Part shown: positions 43,512 to 55,900 of the stretch, piece by piece
Position numbering within the stretch: position 1 is the stretch's first letter
Layout of the letters: each line of letters starts with the position of its first letter
Assembly (NCBI GenBank): GCA_902168105.1
Contig: CABHOY010000013.1
Span: forward strand, 124,001-188,000
Length of the DNA: 64,000 bases
Reading direction: 5' to 3'
Source of the DNA: an uncultured Flavihumibacter sp.
Lineage (GTDB): Bacteria; Bacteroidota; Bacteroidia; Chitinophagales; Chitinophagaceae
Notes under the pieces: model-generated
Seen by the model: the letters and a program-made list of their open reading frames with translations, nothing else
What the model was told of the DNA's origin: nothing
Database searches by the model: none
Made by a program: the position numbers and the translations under genes

Positions 43512-44750
43512 ATGGATCAGCAAAAGTTGACAAGTTATCCGAAGGAAAAGATCAATATTTTATTGTTGGAGAATATCAGCGACGCCGCAGTAGCGGAATT
43601 TACGTCGGCCGGGTATGTTAACGTAAAAAGATTATCGGGCGCACTGAGCGAAGAAGACCTGATCCGTGAAATAAAAGATGTTCATCTGCTGGGGATCCGT
43701 TCTAAAACACAGATCACACGCAAGGCCCTGGAGGCCGCACATAAATTGCAGGCGATCGGCTGCTTTTGTATCGGTACCAACCAGGTAGATCTGAAAAGTG
43801 CGAGAGAGTTGGGAGTAGCCGTATTTAACGCTCCTTATTCAAATACGCGTTCTGTAGCAGAGTTGGTAATAGGATTGTCCATTATGCTGATACGTCGTAT
43901 TCCTGACAAGAATACCGCCGCACACGAGGGGGTGTGGATGAAAGAAGCTAAAGGCAGTTATGAACTGCGCGGAAAGTCTCTGGGTATCGTAGGATATGGT
44001 AATATCGGAAGTCAGGTTAGCGTGCTGGCGGAAGCTATGGGGATGAACGTATTCTATTACGATGTGGAAACTAAACTGCCGCTGGGTAATGCGGTACAGA
44101 TCCGCAGCCTGCAGGCCCTGTTCGAGATGTCGGATATTATATCCCTGCACGTACCGTCTACCAAGACGACCACAAATATGATCAATAAGGAAACATTGAA
44201 ATACGTCAAGAAAGGCGCCATCTTCATTAACTACGCCCGTGGCGAAGTGGTGGAACTGGACCACCTGAAAGAGGCGTTGACCAGCGGACAATTGTCTGGA
44301 GCGGCTATAGACGTATTCCCGGTAGAGCCTGAAAAGAACGGTGCGGCTTTCTCTTCTCCGCTGCAAAAGCTTCCTAACGTTATCCTGACACCGCACATTG
44401 GCGGTAGCACAGAAGAAGCTCAGCATAATATCGGTCTGGATGTGAGCAGCAAAATGCTGAACTACCTTGAAAAAGGCGCGAGCTTCGGTTCTCATACCAT
44501 TCCAGCCATCAGCGTACCGGCTGTTGACCACACGCATCGTATCCTGCATATTCACCAGAACGTGCCAGGTGTGCTGTCAGAGATCAACACCGTGTTATCC
44601 CAGAATAAGATCAACATCCTGGGTCAGTATTTGAAAACAAACGATACGATCGGTTATGTGGTACTGGATGTAGATAGCAAATTATCCAAAGAGGCCTTCT
44701 CTTTGCTGAGAGAAGTGACCCATACGATCAAGGCGAGACTGCTTTACTAA
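43512..44750 (+). CDS. serA: D-3-phosphoglycerate dehydrogenase
   Basis: This enzyme catalyses the first step of serine synthesis, oxidising 3-phosphoglycerate with NAD+. The protein has 412 residues, the size of the E. coli-type enzyme: substrate-binding half, NAD domain (GIVGYGNIGSQVS), catalytic Arg in INYARGEVVE and His in TPHIGGSTEEAQ, and a C-terminal ACT domain (~340-412, HQNVPGVLSEINTVL) that probably binds serine for feedback inhibition. It is monocistronic, with its own promoter and a strong terminator. Confidence 0.94.
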   Translation: MDQQKLTSYPKEKINILLLENISDAAVAEFTSAGYVNVKRLSGALSEEDLIREIKDVHLLGIRSKTQITRKALEAAHKLQAIGCFCIGTNQVDLKSARELGVAVFNAPYSNTRSVAELVIGLSIMLIRRIPDKNTAAHEGVWMKEAKGSYELRGKSLGIVGYGNIGSQVSVLAEAMGMNVFYYDVETKLPLGNAVQIRSLQALFEMSDIISLHVPSTKTTTNMINKETLKYVKKGAIFINYARGEVVELDHLKEALTSGQLSGAAIDVFPVEPEKNGAAFSSPLQKLPNVILTPHIGGSTEEAQHNIGLDVSSKMLNYLEKGASFGSHTIPAISVPAVDHTHRILHIHQNVPGVLSEINTVLSQNKINILGQYLKTNDTIGYVVLDVDSKLSKEAFSLLREVTHTIKARLLY

Positions 44751-44776
44751 TAGTTATTACAGTTGCTAAAAAATAT

Positions 44777-44805
44777 AAGGGTATCCGCATTGAGCGGATA
44801 CCCTT
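44777..44805. terminator. Bidirectional terminator between serA and the ThuA gene
   Basis: A 12-bp perfect stem (44777-44788 with 44794-44805) with loop ATTGA. There is an A-run before it and CTTTCTTTTT-like T-rich bases after it, so it can serve both converging genes. Confidence 0.8.
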
Positions 44806-44829
44806 TCTTTTTGATCCTGCTAGAATCAG

Positions 44830-46764
44830 TTATTCTGCTTTCTGCACTTTTACGCGTTTGTGATAGGTACCGCTGGAAATATCCAGGATATACATGCCTC
44901 TTGGCAGACTGCTCACATTCAGGAAATATGCTGACTGTTTGGATTTTATCACGGAGCGCAGTAATTGCTTTCCGGAAAGATCATAAATCGCTACCGTGTG
45001 GGAAGAGATCTTGGCTGGCAGCGTATAATTGAGTTGTGTGCCGAATGGGTTAGGGTACACAATTCCTTCTGATGCCTGTGCTTCCGCTACCGGAGCTGAT
45101 ACAGCCAGTCTTGCGGCTGCGGCTGCAGGTCCGACGATGGTGAAATTGAATTTCTCCCATCCCTCAATTGTAGGGCGGTTACAGTTCATTGCCTGCTCTC
45201 CGTTTTCGGAAGACACATACATACCATTGTTACCTCTCAGGGAAATTGTTCCGTCTTCATTTGTGATCCAGTCGAACGCTTCGTAGGAAGCTGCTGTTGC
45301 ACGGTTAGCTCTCATAGCCTGAGTGCCGTTTTCGGATGAAACGAATTTACCCATGCTGCGGAGGTTTACCTTTCCGTTACCCGCATCTAGTACAGAGAAC
45401 TGCTCCCAGGTCTGAGGCGCTGTCCTTGTACATGTCATAGCCATAGTACCGTTCTCACCGCTTACATATAAGCTATTGCTGGTAGCTCTCAGGGTGATCA
45501 CCTGTCCGACAGGAACGCCTGGATCATTAGGCGGATTGGAAGTTGCAGCGGTAAATTTAAGCCAGTTAAGATTGAAACCAGGCGCTGTTACCTGTACGCG
45601 CAGTGTCTGTTCACCGGCTGCCAGTACAACAGAATCGCTCACGGTAGCCCAGGTCTGCCATGCACCGGTAACTGGTACGGTAACGCTGCCTAATACTGCG
45701 CCGTCTTTTCTCAGTTCGATGCCGCCGCCTAAAGTCTGGCTGGCAACTCTGAATTCTACATTGTAAGTGCCTGCGGTCTGTACATTCACTTTGTAATCGA
45801 GCCAGTCGCCGGCATCAGTATAACCGATGTTCTGTCCGCCACCTGCATCGGTGGTAGCTTCTGTTTGAAGACCGCTCATGTCTGTGTAGTTCTCAGCCTG
45901 TACGGTACCAGGGACCGGAATAGCAGGAGCAGGGCCGCCTGGTTGTTGTCCACCGAGCCACAGCAATCCGTCAATGAGGAACCTGTTCTGGATCTCACTG
46001 GCGAAAGTGGAAGATGTTTGCGTGTTGGTAGAATAGTTCATCGCGTTGTGACCAAAATTGGCATACAACATTTTGAAGTTCTTGTTGGTCCACATGATCG
46101 GATAGTAACCACTATACCAGATATTACCGTTCTGGTTTCCCAGTGGGAAGCTCACGGGATCAATAGACGCAAGGACCTTGATGTTGGCGTTATTACGCAG
46201 GTCATTCTGCCAGCCATACCACTCGCTTACTGCGGAGGTAAATGTCGCCGGCAGACGCGTAGTACTTGGATGCGTGCGGTCTTCTACACGCAATGTAGCA
46301 CTCGAAGGCCCCCAGGTGTTGGTTGTGAAATTACCCGTACCCAGGAAGGTGTTGTGGTACCAGCTCCATTCACTGGCGTTAGCTGTGTACGCGCAAACGT
46401 GAAAACCCATCCAGGCACCTCCGTTCTGCATGTAAGTCTGAAATGCGGAACGCTGTGATGCGCTGGCTGGCAGGTCATCCAGGAAAAGTACTACCTGGTA
46501 CTGCGACAGGAAATTGGCGTTCAGGTTGTCCCAGTTCGTGGTAGCAGTGTAAGAAAAACCATACTGGGCTGCAATAGCCGGGAACCACTGATTGGCTTCC
46601 TTAACAAATGCGATGTGAGCCGCATCATAGGTGCCGTGGTAGAAAGCAATGACCTTGAATTTTGGCGTCTGAGCCTGGACGTTGAATACTGCCGACAGCA
46701 GTAGGATTGCAAATAATGCGACCGTTCGCATTACTCGCTTGTAATGGAAGTTGCAGGTTGTCAT
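44830..46764 (-). CDS. Secreted ThuA-CBM6-fascin-like protein with T9SS sorting domain
   Basis: The protein has 644 residues from the ATG at 46764; an ATG at 46731 is also possible, and both keep the signal peptide (TVALFAILLLSAVFNVQAQ). The order is a ThuA-like amidotransferase-fold domain (~36-272, KVIAFYHGTYDAAH, GGAWMGFHV), a CBM6-type carbohydrate-binding domain (~284-405, VQAENYTDMSG, GDWLDYKVNV), three beta-trefoil/fascin-like repeats (~420-545, YVSGENGTMAM and two more of the same pattern) and a T9SS type A sorting domain (~570-644, VYPNPFGTQLNY). It is expected at the cell surface or outside. Its enzymatic role is not clear; ThuA domains are linked to sugar use. Confidence 0.88.
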   Translation of the reverse strand: MTTCNFHYKRVMRTVALFAILLLSAVFNVQAQTPKFKVIAFYHGTYDAAHIAFVKEANQWFPAIAAQYGFSYTATTNWDNLNANFLSQYQVVLFLDDLPASASQRSAFQTYMQNGGAWMGFHVCAYTANASEWSWYHNTFLGTGNFTTNTWGPSSATLRVEDRTHPSTTRLPATFTSAVSEWYGWQNDLRNNANIKVLASIDPVSFPLGNQNGNIWYSGYYPIMWTNKNFKMLYANFGHNAMNYSTNTQTSSTFASEIQNRFLIDGLLWLGGQQPGGPAPAIPVPGTVQAENYTDMSGLQTEATTDAGGGQNIGYTDAGDWLDYKVNVQTAGTYNVEFRVASQTLGGGIELRKDGAVLGSVTVPVTGAWQTWATVSDSVVLAAGEQTLRVQVTAPGFNLNWLKFTAATSNPPNDPGVPVGQVITLRATSNSLYVSGENGTMAMTCTRTAPQTWEQFSVLDAGNGKVNLRSMGKFVSSENGTQAMRANRATAASYEAFDWITNEDGTISLRGNNGMYVSSENGEQAMNCNRPTIEGWEKFNFTIVGPAAAAARLAVSAPVAEAQASEGIVYPNPFGTQLNYTLPAKISSHTVAIYDLSGKQLLRSVIKSKQSAYFLNVSSLPRGMYILDISSGTYHKRVKVQKAE

Positions 46765-46849
46765 GAGGGACAATTTAATAGTTATTACGAGGGTGGTATA
46801 GGTACCTATCGTACTCAAATTAACTAAAATTAGTATACCTAGCAAATAG

Positions 46850-46880
46850 AAAGGCGCCCCGGAATAACCGGGACGCCTTT
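46850..46880 (-). terminator. Terminator of the giant surface protein gene
   Basis: A 13-base stem with one mismatch (46850-46862 with 46868-46880) and loop AATAA. It lies 24 bases past the stop and is followed on the minus strand by TTTCTATTTG. Confidence 0.75.
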
Positions 46881-46904
46881 GCCTATTGTACTTTACACTT
46901 CTTA

Positions 46905-49900
46905 CTATCTGATAGCGGTTACTTCACCTTTCACGATATTCACGGCACCACCGAGTACCTTCTTATAGCTCAGCATCCAGACATAAGTACCATTTTCAAC
47001 GAGGGCGCCTTTGTATCGGCCATCCCATCCGTTCTTCTGGTCTTTACTGAGGAAGATCAATTCACCCCAACGGTTGTAGATACGTAAGTCGTAATCATAC
47101 ATTGGACCTCTAACGACTGGTTTGAAGATATCGTTATGTCCATCACCGTTCGGCGTAAAGCCTGTCGGGAATTGTGGCTTCGGCTCACATGGCTGGTAGC
47201 GTACTACTATATTGTCGGTTACGGATCCGCATTCGTTAGACACTGTTACAGTGTAGGTTCCAGGACCGGTTACTTTGTAAGTAGCTCCGGAAGAACCATC
47301 CTGCCAACGGATAGAGTTGCCAATACCCGCATTTACTTTCAGTGTCAGGTCTTCACCGATACACAATGTAGTGTCGGCAGGGAGGAGCGTTTCAGGAATA
47401 CCGGCCACAGTTACATTCACACTATCCATCGTTATTCTTGAACAGAACCTGTCCATAACTGATACTACATATTTACCCGGCATTACGATTTCTCTGATCG
47501 GAGTGGTCTCACCGTCATTCCAGAGGTAAGAGATCGCATCAGGGTGGGTAGCATCTACTACTACACGTCCACCTGTACAGAACTCTCTGTCTGGTCCGAG
47601 GTCAATATCCAGATCAGGTCTTTCAGTTACAGCAACCATATCGGTCACTTTACAACCGTCACGGGTTACGGTTACTTCATAATTGCCTGCTTTTGTGACA
47701 ACGATAGAGTTGGTAGTTTCACCGGTGCTCCAGCGTACATTACCACCATCTGGATCAACTGTCAGCATCAGGGTTTCATCCGGACAGATCTCTGAATCAT
47801 CAGTCAGCGTGATCACAGGAGGCGTACCTACTGTTACCGTTGCTTCTTCATGAGTAGTACATCCGTTCAGTGTAACATCTACACTGTAGGTACCCGAAGT
47901 GGTCACATCTATTGAAGCGGTAGTTTCACTAGTGCTCCATACATAGGTAGCTCCCTGTACATAAGCTTTCAGTGTCACAACTTCGCCCATACAGATCGCA
48001 GTATCCGGAATGTTCACTACCGGCGGCATGTTCACTGTCACATTGATCGCATCTGTGGTTGTACAGATACCATTTGAAACAGTTACTGTGTAATTACCGG
48101 CAGTAGTCACATCGATGGTCTGGGTGCTAGCACCGGTTGACCAACGGATGGTGTAAGCTGCGTTATCGATACCGGCATCCAGTGTTACGCTGCTACCCTG
48201 ACAGATAGCTACGTCGGCGCCCAGATCAACAACTGGTTTCATTACATACTGCAGGTCATAAGTGATCGGATCAGATACACAACCTGTTACACCGTCAGTT
48301 ACGATGAAGGTAGCCTGTGTTGCACCATTCAGATCGAACACGTTGCTGCTCTGTGTGAGCGGTGTACGTACTGCGGAAGCAGGAACTACGCTCACCAGGG
48401 TGAATTTAGGCTTGCTTACCTTGTTCTGCAACATGATAGCGAACCTTGTGTTGTTAGAACAGTTAGCAGGCAGGTTCGGATCCAGTGCCGGTTTAGGGCA
48501 AGGGTTCACGGTGATTGTCTGCACACGTTCGATAGCCTGGTTACCACATGCATCGGCAATTCTCCATCTTCTTATGATGGTATAACCGGCACACAGGTCA
48601 ACTACAAACGGATCTTGTGTCATAGTCGCCTTCTTAGGGAAGGTAGCATCACAATTATCACGTGCGTAGAGGGTAGCGGCAGCAGGGACAGCTTCACCAC
48701 AATTCAGTGTTACGTTTGCCGGAGCAGGATCGATCACTGGTTTGGTGGTATCCGTTACTGTTATTACCTGGCGGATAGTGTTGGTATTATTACATTGATC
48801 CTTAGCAGTCCAGATACGGATCAGGCGGTAGTTGCTTGCGCATGCGCCTGGAATAGTTTCACGGGTCTGGGTGTAAGAGATCTTCACAGTGCTACAATTA
48901 TCTCTCGCGCTTAAGTTAGTTGGCGGAGTAGGAATTGCATCACAGCTTACTGTTGTATCAGCAGGAGGCATTACAACGAATACCGGCCTTGTCGTATCCT
49001 GTACAGTGATCACCTGTTGCATAGTGGCAGTATTACCACAATTGTCGATGGCTGTCCAGGTACGTGTTAATCTATAGTTGCTGGTACATACTGTAGAGAG
49101 GAACTCTTTCTTCTCTGATACCTTCACGGCTACGCTAACAGTACAGTTGTCAGTGGCTGTTATTGCCGCTACCGTAGGCACCTTGTCACAATCAACGGTG
49201 ATAGCCGGAGGCAGTGACATAGAGAATCTAGGTTTGATAGTATCCTGTACGGTGATGGTCTGAGTCAGTACGGTTTTGTTACCGCAAAGGTCAGTAGCCG
49301 TCCAGGTACGGATGATCTGGTAGTTATCAGCACATCTGCTGCCGGAGAGGTTCTTACGTACATCTACCGGTATTGCAGTGATAACGCCAGGAGTACAGTT
49401 GTCATTAGCTGTCAGCGGTTGACCTGCAGGCACCTTATCACAATCAACAGTGATATTGGTAGGAGCAGGGTTGTTGAACACAGGAGGCGTCATATCCCTT
49501 ACGGTGATCACCTGTCTGAGTGTGTCGCTTGCATTACCGCAGGCGTCAACAGCAACCCATTTACGGATCAGCTGATAGTTGCTTGCACATGCACCTGGCT
49601 GATCAACTCTTACTTCGATCGGAACGATGTTCAGTACACCAGTACAAGCATCGTTTGCAGGCAGGTTCACTGCGGCAGGCACCTTGTCACAATCAACAGT
49701 AACATTTGCAGGAGCTGTAGCTGTGAATACAGGAGCAGTTCTGTCTATTACAGTGATCGTTTGTTGTGCCTGAGTGGTCAGACCGCAACGGTCCATTGCT
49801 GTCCAGGTACGCTGAATTGTGAACGTACAAGCATCAACAGTGGTGGTTACGTCATTATGAGTAACGGTCAGTGGCTCGTTGTTATAAGGAGCGTGACTGA

Positions 49901-52900
49901 ATACCGGAGTACCGAATTTGGTAGTGTAGTCAGTACCCTGTACGCAATCCACTGTGAGCGGACCAGGTACGGATATCACAACAGGCGGGATATTCATCAG
50001 GGTAAGCATTACTGCGTTGCTGATGTTGCCTGTACATGCACCTGACATTACCACACGTCTATACCAGGTATTCTGTGTGATCATTGGAGGATTGAAGGTT
50101 GCATTTGTGCCGTTAACAGTCACATTCGCAAAGCCGGTGGTTGCACTTGTCGTGCTCACCTGCCATTGGTAAGTGAAGGTACCGTTACCACCGCTGAGGG
50201 TAGCACCCTGCAGCATAGCAGGAGTTTCGTTAGCACAAAGCAGCTGATCCGCGGTGATGGTGTTACCCAGGATTGCAGCCTGGTTAGTCAGCACCACATC
50301 ATCAGGAGTTGAAGTACATGTTCCGTTAGTGATAGTCCAGCGGAGAGTAACTGTACCACCGGATGACACTGTAACCCTGGTTGAAGGACTATGGATGTCA
50401 GCAATAATAGCCGCACCACTGATGATTGTCCAGGTACCTGCAGCTGTAGCTGGTGAAGGTACGTTTGCGGACATTGTGAAGTTAGGATCGTCACAATGAG
50501 TCTGGTCTAAACCAGCAGCCGCGTTGGACGGCATTTCGTGGTTGGTCAGTATCACATTATCAGATGTGGTACAAGTACCGTTGGTGATCGTCCAGGTAGC
50601 TGTTACTACTACACCCGCAGGTACAGTGATCACAGCGTTCGGATTGTTCCAGTCAGCAGCAGCGATGCTTGCAGTTGTACCTGCAGGCAGGCTCCATATA
50701 CCGGTACCAACTGAAGGAGTGTTGGCAGCCATTACAAAACGATCGTTATCGCAATGGGTCATATCTCCACCAGCATTTGCTTTAGCCGGCTCTTCGTAGT
50801 TGGTCAGTACTACATCGTCAAATGTAACACAGTTACCGTTTCTGATAGTCCATGTGGCTGTAACGGTTACACCTACAGGCACTGTAATTACAGCATTTGG
50901 ATTAGTACTGTCGGCTACAGCGAAAGATGCAGTAGTTCCGGCAGACAGGCTCCATTTACCAACACCGACAGAAGGTCTGTTAGCAGCCATTCTGAAGGCA
51001 GGCGTGTTACACTGTTCCTGGTCAGGACCAGCGTCAGCCTGAGTTGGTTGTTCATTATTAGTCAGTACGACATTATCGCTGGTAGTACATACACCGTTAG
51101 TGATCGTCCATGTAGCTGTTACGGTTACACCGGCAGGTACAGTTATTATCACATTCGGATTAGTACTGTCAGTTACAGGGAATGAAGCTGTAGAACCAGC
51201 AGGCAGGCTCCATTTGCCAACACCTACAGAAGGAGTGTTCGCAGCCATAGTGAAGGCAGGCGTGTTACACTGTTCCTGATCAGGTCCGGCAGCAGCAGGA
51301 GCTGGTGCTACGTAGTTGGTCAGTCTTACGGTGTCTTCGGTAGTACAAACACCATTGGTGATCGCCCAGATAGCTTCAACAGATTCGCCTACAGGGACAT
51401 TGATCACTGCGGTTCTGTTGGTACTGTCAGTTACAGCGAATGAAGCTGTAGAACCAGGTACCAGGCGCCATTTACCTACTCCGACAGATGGAGCGGCAGC
51501 GGCCATGGTGAAGGTTGGCGTATTACATTTTTCCTGGTCAGGACCTGCGTTAGAAGGAGCAGGCGCCACATAATTGGTCAGTACAACATCGTCGGATGTA
51601 ACACATGTACCATTTGTGATCGTCCAGGTTGCAGTTACCGTTACACCCGCAGGTACATTGATAATTGCATTGATGTTAGAACTATCTGCAACAGCGAAGG
51701 ATGCAGTGGTGCCTGGTGTCAGGCTCCATTTACCTACGCCCACAGATGGTGCATTAGCAGCCATTGTGAAGGCAGGGTGATTACAATTTTCCTGGTCAGG
51801 ACCCGCAACCGCTAGAGATGGCATTTCATCATTGGTCAGCAGTACAGTATCTTCTGAAGGACAGGTACCATTAGTGATCGTCCAGATAGCTGTTACAGTT
51901 GCACCGGTTGGTACGTTGATCACAGCATCAGGTTTGTTTTCATCACCAGGAGTGATAGAACCAGGAGATCCAGCAGCCAGTCTCCAGGTACCAGTGGCAC
52001 TAGGAACATCAGGAGCGTTTGCCGACATAGTGAATGTAGGAATGTTACAATCACGTTGGTCAGGGCCCGCATTAGCAGGAGATGGTGTTAGGAAGTTGGT
52101 GAGATCTACATCACTGAAGTTTTCACACAGACCATTTTTGATAGTCCAGCGAAGGGTAGCAGAAGCACCGTTAGGAACAGTGATGTGTGCAATTGGCAGA
52201 TGTTCTTCACCAGTTTTAATAGTAGCAGTACCCGCTACAACCGTCCAGGTACCTACAGCACCAGGAACAGTCGGAGTATTAGCAGCTGTTACGAAGTCTG
52301 TACCAGCACATTTTGACTGGGCAGGACCTGCATCAGCGATATCCGGTTCTGCGTAGTTGGTCAGCACCACATCGTCATTCGTTGTACACAGACCATTGGT
52401 GATAGTCCATTTCAGTGTCAGGACTGTACCTACAGGAACTGTGATACTGGCGGTTGGGTTGTTGATCTGACCAGCAGGGAAAGTGAATCCGGCAGGAGAA
52501 ACCACTGACCATGTACCGGTTGCACCGGCCACAGACGGTGTATTTGCCGTCAGAGTAAAGGTTGAAGTATTGTTACAGTCTTCCTGATCAGAACCGGCGT
52601 TAGCGTCAGCCGGCGCCTCGTAGTTGGTCAGTTTCACAGTATCCGTGGTAACACATGTACCGTTTTGGATAATCCACACAGCCTCAACGCTTACACCGGC
52701 AGGTACATTGATCACAGCATTTCTGTTAGTGCTGTCAGTAACAGCAAATGATGCCGTTGTACCAGCTACCAGTTTCCATTTACCAACTCCGGCTGTAGCA
52801 CTCTGTGCGTCCATTGTGAAGGTGGCAATGTTACATTTCTCCTGGTCAGGACCTGCGTTAGAAGGCGCAGGGGCAACGTAGTTTGTCAGCACAACAGTGT

Positions 52901-55900
52901 CTGTCACAAAACAGCTACCATTGGAAACATGCCATACCGCCCTTGCGGTTACACCGGCAGGAACATTTATTACTGCATTAGCATTAGTGCTGTCAGTAAC
53001 AGCAAATGAAGCTGTTGTACCAGGTACAAGCGTCCATTTACCTGTACCAGTTCCAGTGATGGTAGCTGCCATCGGGAAGGAAGCATCGTTACAATTTTCC
53101 TGATCCGGACCAGCATTAGCTGTAGGCAGGGCATCGTTGGTCAGCACCACGTTATCGCTATGAGTACATACACCGTTAGTTACGGTCCATACCAATGTCG
53201 CACTGGTACCAACAGCAACAGTTATTACAGCATTTGTTTTTGTACTGTCTGTAGTTGGAATAGTAGCAGTACCACTAGCAACTGTCCATTTACCGGTACC
53301 GGTACCAGTAATGGTGGCAGCCATGGTGAAGGTGCTAATGTTACACTGTCGGATGTCAATACCTGCGTTGGCAGTAGGCTGAGCATCGTTGGTCAGCACC
53401 ACATTATCGCTGTGAGTACATACACCGTTAGTTACTGTCCATACCAATGTAGCACTAGTACCAGCAGCAACAGTTATTACAGCATTTGTTTTTGTACTGT
53501 CTGTAGTTGGGATAGTAGCAGCACCAGTAACAACTGTCCATTTACCGGTACCAGTACCAGTAATGGTGGCAGCCATGTTGAAAGTGCTATTGTTACACTG
53601 TCTGATATCAACACCGGCGTTAGCAGTAGGCTGAGAATAGTTGGTCAGCACCACATTGTCGGTGTGAGTACATACGCCATTAGTCACTGTCCATGCCAAT
53701 GTAGCGGTAGTACCAACAGCAACAGTTATTACAGCATTTGTTTTTGTACTGTCTGTGGTCGGAATAGTAGCAGTACCACTAACAACGGTCCACTTACCGG
53801 TACCAGTACCAGTAATGGTGGAAGCCATGGTGAAGGTGCTATTATTACACTGTCTGATATCAATACCTGCATTTGCTGTAGGCAGGGCATCGTTGGTCAG
53901 CACCACATTATCGGTGTGAGTACATACGCCATTAGTCACTGTCCATGCCAGTGTAGCAGTGTTACCAACAGCAACAGTTATTGCAGCATTTGTTTTTGTA
54001 CTGTCTGTAGTCGGGATAGTAGCAGTACCACTAACAACGGTCCATTTACCGGTACCAGTACCAGTAATGGTGGCAGCCATATTGAAAGTGCTATTGTTAC
54101 ACTGTCTGATGTCAACACCTGCGTTGGCGGTAGGTTGAGAATAGTTGGTCAGCACTACATTATCGGTGTGAGTACATACACCATTAGTCACTGTCCATAC
54201 CAGTGTAGCACTGGTACCAACAGCAACAGTTATTACAGCGTTGGCATTAGTACTATCTGTAGTTGGGATAGCAGCAGTACCAGCAGCAACCGTCCATTTA
54301 CCGGTACCAGTACCAGTAATGGTTGCCGCCATGTTGAAAGTGCTATTGTTACACTGTCTGATGTCAACACCGGCGTTAGCAGTAGGCTGAGCATAGTTGG
54401 TCAGCACCACATTATCGGTGTGAGTACATACGCCATTAGTCACTGTCCATGCCAGTGTAGCAGTGTTACCAACAGCAACAGTTATTACAGCATTTGTTTT
54501 TGTACTGTCTGTAGTCGGAATAGTAGCAGCACCACTAACAACTGTCCATTTACCGGTACCAGTACCAGTAATGGTAGCAGCCATGTTGAAAGTGCTATTG
54601 TTACACTGTCTGATATCAATACCGGCATTTGCAGTAGGCTGAGCATAGTTTGTCAGCACCACATTATCGGTGTGAGTACATACGCCATTAGTCACTGTCC
54701 ATGCCAGTGTAGCGGTGGTACCAACAGCAACGGTTATTACAGCATTTGTTTTTGTACTGTCTGTAGTTGGGATGGTAGCAGCACCACTAACAACTGTCCA
54801 TTTACCGGTACCAGTACCCGTAATGGTTGCAGCCATGTTGAAAGTGCTATTGTTACACTGTTTGATGTCAACACCGGCGTTAGCAGTAGGCTGAGCATAG
54901 TTGGTCAGCACCACATTATCGGTGTGAGTACATACGCCATTAGTCACTGTCCATGCCAGTGTAGCGGTAGTACCAACAGCAACAGTTATTACAGCATTTG
55001 TTTTTGTACTGTCTGTAGTCGGGATAGTAGCAGCACCACTAACAACTGTCCATTTACCGGTACCAGTACCCGTAATGGTTGCAGCCATGTTGAAAGTGCT
55101 ATTGTTACACTGTCTGATATCAACACCGGCGTTAGCAGTAGGCTGAGAATAGTTGGTCAGCACCACAATGTCTGAGGTAGTACATTTACCGTTTGTAACG
55201 GTCCACACCAGGGAAGCACTAGTACCAACAGGAACAGTTATTACAGCATTTGTTTTTGTACTGTCCGTAGTCGGGATGGTCGCCACTGAGCCAACAGCAA
55301 CTGTCCATTTACCGGTACCAGTACCAGTAATGGTGGAAGCCATGGTGAAGGTGCTATTATTACACTGTCTGATATCAACGCCTGCATTTGCAGTAGGCAG
55401 AGAATAGTTGGTCAGCGATACCGCATCAGAAGTAGTACAAGCACCATTATTAATAGTCCATGTCGCTACAACGGAGTTACCCGCAGGTACGGTAATGGTA
55501 GCGGTCGGGCTGTTTTGCTGACCAGCAGTAATAGCGCCGGGAGCGGTAACAGTCCATGTGCCAGTACCTACAGAAGCTGCATTGGCAGCCATTGTGAAGC
55601 TGGCTGTATTACATTTAGTCTGATCCAGACCAGCATCCGCTGGATTTGGTGCCTGGAATACTGTTACAGTAGTACTCGCACAAGTTGTATTAGTACATGC
55701 ACCGGTAGGTTCGGCACGTACATAATAAGTAGTGGTGGCACTAACGGATACGGTAATTGATGCACCGGTTCCGATCGGAGTGCCTACTCCACAACCTCCG
55801 GCATACCAAACCCAGTTTCCATTTGGTGTACCATCCGCATTTTGTCCCAGGCTTCCGCCTACAACAGAAAGGTTGGTGGTACCTGAAGTACAAATATTAG

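Noticed and set aside
53160..55175. A 671-codon open frame on the plus strand, antisense to the giant gene
   Set aside because: The frame stays open only because the underlying 252-bp repeat is a multiple of three and lacks stops in that phase. The product is a periodic Ser/Thr/Cys string without a signal or domain, while the minus-strand frame spans ~3,941 codons with a signal peptide and recognisable domains.
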